Positions 57,261 through 64,000 of a DNA stretch of 64,000 bases are shown here, piece by piece; the first letter of the stretch is position 1; the number at the start of each line of letters is the position of its first letter. The DNA is from Macropodus opercularis (lineage: Eukaryota; Chordata; Actinopteri; Anabantiformes; Osphronemidae), in NCBI GenBank assembly GCA_030770545.1, contig JAUCMP010000030.1:4069001-4133000 (forward strand), given 5' to 3'. The position numbers and the translations under genes were made by a program. The notes below the pieces were generated by a model, which did not search any database, was not told the origin of the DNA, and was given only the letters and a program-made list of their open reading frames with translations.

Positions 57261-58155
57261 TTACAGATGAGACAACGAGAAGAAAGGAAGATAGAAAAGA
57301 TGGAGGTTATAGTTGAAGAGGAAGAGGACAAGGAGGAGGTAAAGGAGGAGGAGGTGGAGGAGGTGGAAAATAGAAAAAAAAAGAGGGAGACAATAAAAAA
57401 GGAGAAAAGGGAAGAAAAGGACAAACTAAAGAGGGAGAAAAGAGAAAGAAAAAGAGAGGAAAAAGAGGAGAAAGAAAAAAGAAAAAGAGAGAAAAAGGAG
57501 GAGAAAGAAGAAAGAAAAAGAGAGAAAGAGGAGGAGAAAGAGAAAAGAAAAAGGGAAATAAGGAAAGAAAAGGAAAGGAGAAAGAAGAAGAAAGAGGAGG
57601 AAAAATTAAGAAAACTAGTTTTAGAAACGATTAAAGAAACAAGAATTAAATGCGAGAAATGGGAGAAACAAAACTACAGAAATTATAATTGGCAACGTGA
57701 AATTAAAAAAGCAAAAATAACAAGACCTCTTGACATGAACCAAATTTGCTGCTAAAATACTGAAAAACGGTGAAAGGGAGGATTGGAGAAAGGGAAAAAA
57801 GGTGAGAGAGGAGGAGGAGAAAGGGAAAAAAGGTGAGAGAGGAGGAGGAGAACAAAGGAAAAAAAGGTGAGAGAGGAGGAGGAGAAGAAAAAGAAAAAGT
57901 GAGAGAGGAGGAGGAGAACAAAGAAAAAAAGGTGAGAGAGGAGGAGGAGAAGAAAAAGAAAAAGTGAGAGAGGAGGAGGAGAACAAAGAAAAAAAGGTGA
58001 GAGAGGAGGAGGAGAAGAAAGAGAAAAGGTGAGAGAGGAGGAGAACAAAGGAAAAAAAGGTGAGAGAGGAGGAGGAGAAGAAAAAGGAAAGGTGAGAGAG
58101 GAGGAGGAGGAGAAAGAAAGAAAAAGGGAGATGGAGGAGGAGGAGGCTCAAAAAG
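57261..58155 (+). repeat. Purine-rich simple and minisatellite DNA (copy 2)
   Basis: Copy 2 of 19321-20215. I could not see any unit gained or lost relative to copy 1. Confidence 0.9.
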
Positions 58156-58472
58156 AGTGGAAAGAATAAAAATAAGAGGTAGTAGGAGGAGCACAGGAGC
58201 AGCCTGACAGCCTGGGCCACTCAATGTCAAAGTAAGACACTAATGGTTTCTACTGTAAATGTCTGTGGCAGCCACCTGACGACAACGTGACCAGCGGTGA
58301 CGCCGCGACCGTGGTGTGTGTGGCGTTAAGGTCAAGGAGGTCGGCGGGTGTGTGTCTGTGTGGGAGGAGCGTGTGTGTGTGTTGGTACCAACGAGCTACA
58401 GCTGCGCTGTATGAGCGCACACTGAGCGTTGGACGCGAAGCTGCCGTCAGCAGCCACGACGAGCCTGGGACT

Positions 58473-59540
58473 GACGAGCCTCAGGAGACAGGAGTCGGCC
58501 ACCAATCGTAGGGTCGGCGGTCGGCTCCCGGCTCCTCCGGACTTGATGGAAATGTCCACGTGACAGCAGTGCAGCGAGAACAAAAGACTAAAGGGGCTCA
58601 TGTACCATTTAAAAATGTAAAATAGAAAAGTATCGCGTCCGTAAGTCGACTCAGTGACCACCGCTACCGGCCGGGTTTGGAAGGCTGGTTCGCCCACGAC
58701 GGGTAAGATCCCACCTCAAACCCCGGGACGACCTAAGGCAGGCACAGTCACGATAACCTGGGAGGCTGTTTTCTCTGACGCGCCAGGCACATGCCCCCAA
58801 AACACGACGACACGGAGACGGTGGTGGGTAGGGCCGCCATCGTCTCGGTGCCAAATGGCGTTCAAAGGAACGGGCAGAGTAGCGGGTGCGAGAATCCAAC
58901 AACAGCCTCTTAGCTGCTAGTGGTGCGTTAACATGGAAGGCTGGTTCGCCCGTGACGGTAAGATCCCACCTCAAACCCCGGGACGACCTAAGGCACAGTC
59001 ACGATTGTTTGAAGTCACTTACGAGCCTCAGGAGACAGGAGTCGTCCACCAATCGTAGGGTCGGCGGTTCGACTCCCGGCTCCTCTGGATTTGATTGATG
59101 GTTGATGTGTCGTTCAGACGCTGGACTGACTATGAGTCCACTCAGTGACCTCCAGGTTTGGAAGGCTGGTTCGCCCATGACGGGTAACATTCGTAAACCG
59201 GGAGGCACAGTCACGATAACCTGGGAGGCTGTTTTCTAGGGTGCATGCCCCCAAAACATGACAAGTCGGGACTAACGAGCCTCAGGAGACAGGAGTCGGC
59301 CACCAATCGTAGGGTCGGCGGTTCGACTCCCGGCTCCTCTGGACTCTGGTTGATTTGTTCTTCAGACACTGAAGGCTGACAGTTGTTCCCAGTGTGTGAA
59401 TGTATCTCAAAGTGCTGCATGAGTCCACTCAGTGACCTCCAGGTTTGGAAGGCTGGTTCGCCCATGACGGGTAACAATCTTTAACCCGGAGGCACAGTCA
59501 CGATAACCTGGGAGGCGGTTGTGTCACACCAGGCACGTGC
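58473..59540 (+). repeat. Tandem composite repeat with SINE head fragments (copy 2)
   Basis: Same array as 20533-21600, with B boxes at 59066-59076 and 59320-59330. The number and order of modules are unchanged. Confidence 0.75.
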
Positions 59541-62500
59541 CCCCCAGCCCAGCCTGCTCCCCCAGCTTCCTCCATCAGAGTGACTGTGCTGCTGTGTTTG
59601 GTAGTTTGGTGTCATCAGGTGGTCGCCTTGTGCATTTATAGAAGAAACCTTTAACTGGTATAAGGCTGCTCCTAAATGAATTTATTGAACTCAAGTTAAG
59701 CTGTGATGTCTCCAGTCCAGACAGCAACAAGGAGCCGGGTTGGATTCCCGGGTGGCCCAGGTGCTTTTCTGTGAGGAGTTTGCATGTTCTCCTCGTGTCG
59801 GTTTCCTCCCACAGTCCAAAGACATGCAGTCATTTAACTGGAGACTCTAAACTGTGACTGTTTGTTCCTCTCTGCCTGTAAGTGGTTCTGTGATGGACTG
59901 GCGACCTGTCCAGGCTAAACCCTGCCGCTCGCCCACATAGAAAGTTAGAAAGGTGCTTTATTCAAGCCACAGCACAGCGTCCAGCAGAAACCAGTGACAG
60001 CTGGGACAGGCTCCAGCAGCCGCCACCCTTAAAGCGGGTGAGCGGCTGAAGATGAGTGCCCCCTTCCTCCCTCCACGCTTACAGCCCCCGCCTCAGCACC
60101 CACTTCACTCTCCAGGTGAGTGACCTCTGCTCAGCCGTCCACCCCTTCAGGGAGGCGGCGGCTCATCGGGACGTTACCTGTGTTGTTCGAGTCACGGGAG
60201 TCACGGTGTGAACGTAAAGGTGTCGAGGTTCCTGGGGTGAGTTGTACTGACTGTAGCCTACACGAGTGGAGGCCAGGGGTGGGTGGACCTCTCTGTTTGG
60301 TAGGTCTGTTTGGTCCAGAAGAGTCTGGTTGTTAGTGGAGAGGCTGTAGGTGAAGGTTTCTCAAGCCACGTTAGGTCACATGTACGAAGTTCGTACCGAA
60401 ATATGGAGAGATGCTAAATGTCAGTCTCCATGATTGTATTAATAGGTTAGAGTAGTGTTGGTTGTGTTTTATTGGTAGGATTTATTATGCTTATATTACT
60501 AGGTTATGTTTATATTAGTGGTTGTTTATATTAGTAGCTTGTTTGTGGTAGTGGGTTGTTTATACTAGTAGTTTATGTTTATATTAGTAGGTTATGTTTA
60601 TATTAGTGGTTGTTTATATTAGTAGCTTGTTTGTGTTAGTGGGTTGTTTTTATTGGTAGGTTGTGTTTGTTGGTTACCAAACAGAGAGGTCAAAGATTAA
60701 ATTCCAAATTCATATCTAAATTTAACCATAGCTATGTATTTGTTCATTCACCTTCCAATTTCCAAATTAACTTTTATTTTCAGGTATTTACACCTGCATC
60801 TGATACACAACGTAGAAGACGGCACCTTTGTCTGAACCCACACGCTTCAACTACAGTATAGCAGTAATACACCCACTAGACTGAAGTGAACAGAATATGA
60901 ACACGTGCACTAATACAGTAACTGCATTCAGCCTGTGGCTTCACCAAACGTTAGCTGTGTTTGCTTGTGATGCTTTTCCAGGTTTGACCGTAACCTCTAG
61001 CAGTTGCTCCCTTTACGTGTTAATTGTTTGAAGGTCTAACAAACCTGTCAGTCACATGTTCCAGCACTTTTACTCACACGAAACACGGGTGGGTTCTGAC
61101 AAAACGTGCTCTCTGCTAAGTTCTGCATCAGACTCAGATGTAAATATCTGGAAGTATGATTAAAAGCAGAATCGTGACCTGGTAGCTGTGAATGGGCTCC
61201 ATTGGTTAATGAGGTAATGAACTGAGTTGGATGAAGGATTTTGCTTCGCTGGTTCGTGGGCCTGCCACCTGCAGTGCAGTCCTTACACTCTGCCTGGGCT
61301 ACAGAACACCTGTTCACACCGGACTCAACATCAAACGTCACCACGAGGCACCTGAAAACCTCAGACGGAGGTCAGGGTTCGGCCTTTGGGTTGCGTCGCT
61401 GGGCGCAGCCACGCTCGTATGGGCACCACAGTGAAAAGGGGGTCTGGGCCGTCAGGTTAGCGCCACCCGGTGGTCGCTGGGAGCCGCCTCCGGGAGAGGC
61501 CATGGAGGAGGACTGTTGGTCGGCCTCGACAAAACAGACGCCGGGACGGAGACGCTCACGGGTGGAGTCACTGAATTACATTGTTTGGTTAAATACTGAT
61601 CAGCAGTTTGACTTGTCATCCACACGAGTCAAACAATAACTTCACTTTATGACAAGCCATGATTTTATTTGACAAAAACATTTGCCGTTGCTCCAAAGTG
61701 TAAAGCTAAGTTGGGAGCAAGTCGTTTTCAATTTCTCACTATGATTAAGACGTAGTGTCTTTACTCCAATCACTGTGTGCATCTCCATAATTCAAAACAC
61801 AGTGTTTGCCTTTTATGATTATTACCCACAGTGCTTAGCAAACGCTGCCCCTCAGCTCGCTGCACAAATACCAGTTGTAATGAACTGACTTAGTTCCTGT
61901 TTGTATTCAGAGTCATTTCATCCAGGAACAGCACAGTAAGAACATTTCACTCACACTAATGTAGAAACACACATCAAGTGCATTGCACAGCAGTAGCATC
62001 TCTTTCAGTGCTTCACCTCCGAGTCCCTCGTTTCTGGGAGAGTCTGCGTCAGGGTTGAGGCGGAGGAGAGTTCGGCCAATAGTCCAACCTCAGATTCAGG
62101 AGGAACGATTCGCTCTCTGCTGGGTTTGCCGCTGGTGTGAGAATCGCTCCTCCGGGTCTGAGGCCATCGTCCCGACCGGAAACGGCGGCTAGTTGTTGTT
62201 AGAGGACGGTTCCTGCTCCGAGCGGAGGAGCGAAGCATCTTTTGGTCTCGTTCACCAGCGAGAGAACGAGCGCTAGACCGACGGACGGTGAAGGAGGAGC
62301 CGAGCCAAAGGGCAAAGCTCTCGGTTCACCCGTCGAGCTACGTTCCTTCTCTCTAAGGTCGTGACCTTTGATTCACGACCAAAAGAACAGGCCGCCGCTC
62401 CTCCACGTGGAGGGGAGCCTTGGGGTTAGGCTAGGGTTGGGGTTTGCTGACGGCTCGGCATCAGGTCTGGATGCCTCCTGGATCCCTTCCAGGTCAGGGA

Positions 62501-62700
62501 TTCCAGGAAAGACCCGCGGGGAGGCCCTGCGATCCCCCCGGTGATCTGGGGGTGGCCAGCGAGTGGGACTGGGGTCAGGGCCACGGTGACCAATTGGAAA
62601 ACTCGAACAACACAAGCGACGTCCAGGTGGGCCTCCGCCTCCCTGAGGGGGCCAACGGCTCCGCAGAGGTCAGGGGTGGGGGGCGAGGTGGGGGCGTGCG

Positions 62701-63500
62701 CTCCTCCTCCTCCTCCTCCTGGTCCTCCTCCTCCTCTCTTCCTCCCTCACACTGAGCTCCTCGCCTCCCTCTCTCCCTCCCTCACATTGAGAGAGAGAGG
62801 GAGGTGGAGGAGGAGCGACCTTCTCCTCCTCTCTCTCTACCTCCCTCACATCGCGCTCTCCGCCTCCCTCTCTCCCTCCCTCACATTGAGAGAGAGAGGG
62901 AGGTGGAGCAGGAGCGACCCTGTTCTCCTCCCCCTCCCTCACATCGAGCTCTCCGCCTCCCTCTCTCCCTCCCTCACATTGAGATATAGAGGGAGGTGGA
63001 GGAGGAGCAACCTTCTCCTCCTCTCTCTCCCTCCCTCACATTGCGCTCTCCGCCTCCCTCTCTCTCTCCCTCACATTGAGAGAGAGAGGGAGGTGGAGCA
63101 GGAGCAACCCTGTTCTCCTCCCCCTCCCTCACATCGATCTCTCCGCCTCCCTCTCTCCCTCCATCACAATGAGAGAGAGAGGGAGGTGGAGGAGGAGCAA
63201 CCTTCTCCTCCTCTCTCTCCCCCTCCCTCACATCGCGCTCTCCGCCTCCCTCTCTCCCTCCCTCACATTGAGAGAGAGAGGGAGGTGGAGCAGGAGCAAC
63301 CCTGTTCTCCTTCTCTCTCTCCCCCTCCCTCACATCGAGCTCTCCGCCTCCCTCTCTCCCTCCCTCACATTGAGAGAGAGAGGGAGGTGGAGGAGGAGCA
63401 ACCCTGTTCTCCTCCCCCTCCCTCACATCGAGCTCTCCGCCTCCCTCTCTCCCTCCCTCACATTGAGAGAGAGAGGGAGGTGGAGGAGGAGCAACCCCCC
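62701..63500. repeat. Purine/pyrimidine minisatellite (copy 2)
   Basis: Copy 2 of 24761-25560. The eight units are in the same order, including the GAGATATAG variant near 62980 and the CATCACAATGAG variant near 63165. Confidence 0.92.
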
Positions 63501-64000
63501 TTCTCCTCCCTCATTGTAAATATTTGTAAATAACCCCCCCACACCCAAAGTCAAGCTCCCTCCGCTCTCTCTCCCCTCAATACAAGGCCTCCCCCCCACA
63601 TCGAGCTCCCTACCTCCTTACACCCCCTCCTGTACATAGTTTTAATAAAGTTCAGAGCATGACTGGCTTGTTTCCGTGGCTTCTTTCTTGTGCTGCAGCT
63701 TCAGCTCAGGCTCCAGGTGAAACTGAGCAGAGCTTCTAGCAGAGCTGCTCTATGTTGGACTCTGCTCGTCTGCAGAGCTTCGAGTCAGACGCCTCCTGGT
63801 TGAGTCAGAGACGTCTCCTCACAGCACACGGACTCTAACCCTGGGATGATCTCTCACTGTGTTTGTATTAACTTGGACGGATGAGCCTAAAGAAACGAAT
63901 CTAAGGGTCGCGTGGTTACAGTGGCCGACGATGGCTAATAACCATTTGTGCCCCGACTCCATCTTAACGTGACGAGACTGGTGTAATGACATGTTGGCGA

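Larger units (their letters stand above)
37980..64000. repeat. Tandem segmental duplication, second copy (truncated by window end)
   Basis: This is the partial second copy of the unit that begins at base 1. Every feature described between 1 and 26060 recurs here at +37979 to +37940. By eye, differences cluster at 38.0-44.0 kb: 19-bp and 14-bp deletions, a 14-bp insertion and about twenty substitutions. At 44.2-64.0 kb I see only about ten changes, for example at 44696, 45346, 49024, 49937, 51045, 52341, 52449 and 59881. The shared breaks in the LINE, B7-like and ARF-like fragments show that they decayed before the duplication. Confidence 0.97.
52453..64000. other. Remaining second-copy DNA after the LINE
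   Basis: This holds the second copies of 14513-26060. Not listed separately: the 126-bp direct repeats at 55237-55362 and 55827-55952, the teleost repeat at 59730-60050, the AT-rich minisatellite at 60455-60675, the RTE remnant at 62002-62580, and the repeat at 63630-63830. The window stops 170 bases before the equivalent of the 26230 LINE remnant. Confidence 0.7.

Overview
The window looks like nuclear DNA of a teleost fish, probably a percomorph. It has no dense bacterial-type coding. It carries decayed fish-type non-LTR retrotransposons (Rex1/CR1-like, RTE-like, L2-like), a Penelope-like element with a GIY-YIG endonuclease, Tc1 transposon remnants, tRNA-derived SINE heads, many minisatellites, and exon-sized fragments of fish immune genes (an NLRC3-like NACHT gene and a B7-family immunoglobulin gene). 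I found no complete intact host gene. Most open frames are short, fall in low-complexity DNA, or belong to broken genes.

The dominant structure is a direct head-to-tail duplication with a period of about 37.94-37.98 kb. Bases 1-26060 recur at 37980-64000. The offset is 37979 at the left end and falls to 37940 through small indels. Bases 26061-37979 appear once because the window ends inside the second copy. The copies are nearly identical but not the same: by eye there are roughly two dozen differences, including several indels, in the first 6.2 kb of the unit and only about ten in the next 20 kb.

Layout of one unit: NACHT gene fragment (1-122); internally deleted RTE-like element (1075-1315); Rex1-like and L2 fragments (4.1-5.1 kb); CpG-rich promoter with a candidate first exon (7.1-7.55 kb); B7-like Ig pseudogene on the minus strand (7.85-8.9 kb); a local repeat family (11.5-12.06 kb) split by a 5'-truncated Rex1-like LINE (12058-14512); ARF small-GTPase pseudogene on the minus strand (15.15-15.48 kb); a 126-bp direct repeat (17.3 and 17.9 kb); a 23-bp minisatellite (18.3 kb); purine-rich DNA (19.3-20.2 kb); SINE-head array (20.5-21.6 kb); AT-rich minisatellite (22.5 kb); RTE remnant (24.1-24.6 kb); a purine/pyrimidine minisatellite of about 94-101 bp (24.8-25.6 kb); a second Rex1-like fragment (26.2-26.9 kb); a second copy of the 11.5-kb repeat that keeps the empty LINE site (27.2-27.75 kb); trinucleotide repeat DNA (28.7 kb); L2 3' end (29.1-30.0 kb); a Penelope-like element on the minus strand (31.8-35.7 kb) between two direct repeats of about 340 bp; Tc1 remnants (36.5-37.15 kb); then the NACHT fragment again (37836-38101), which opens the second copy.

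The parts do not form a pathway. The picture is a segmentally duplicated, repeat-rich immune-gene neighbourhood. The most unusual items are the Penelope-like element preceded by an SGNH/GDSL hydrolase domain, a perfect 15-bp-arm hairpin that exists only in copy 1, and the LINE insertion whose pre-insertion site is preserved 15 kb away. All family assignments come from reading translations and motifs; no database search was possible.
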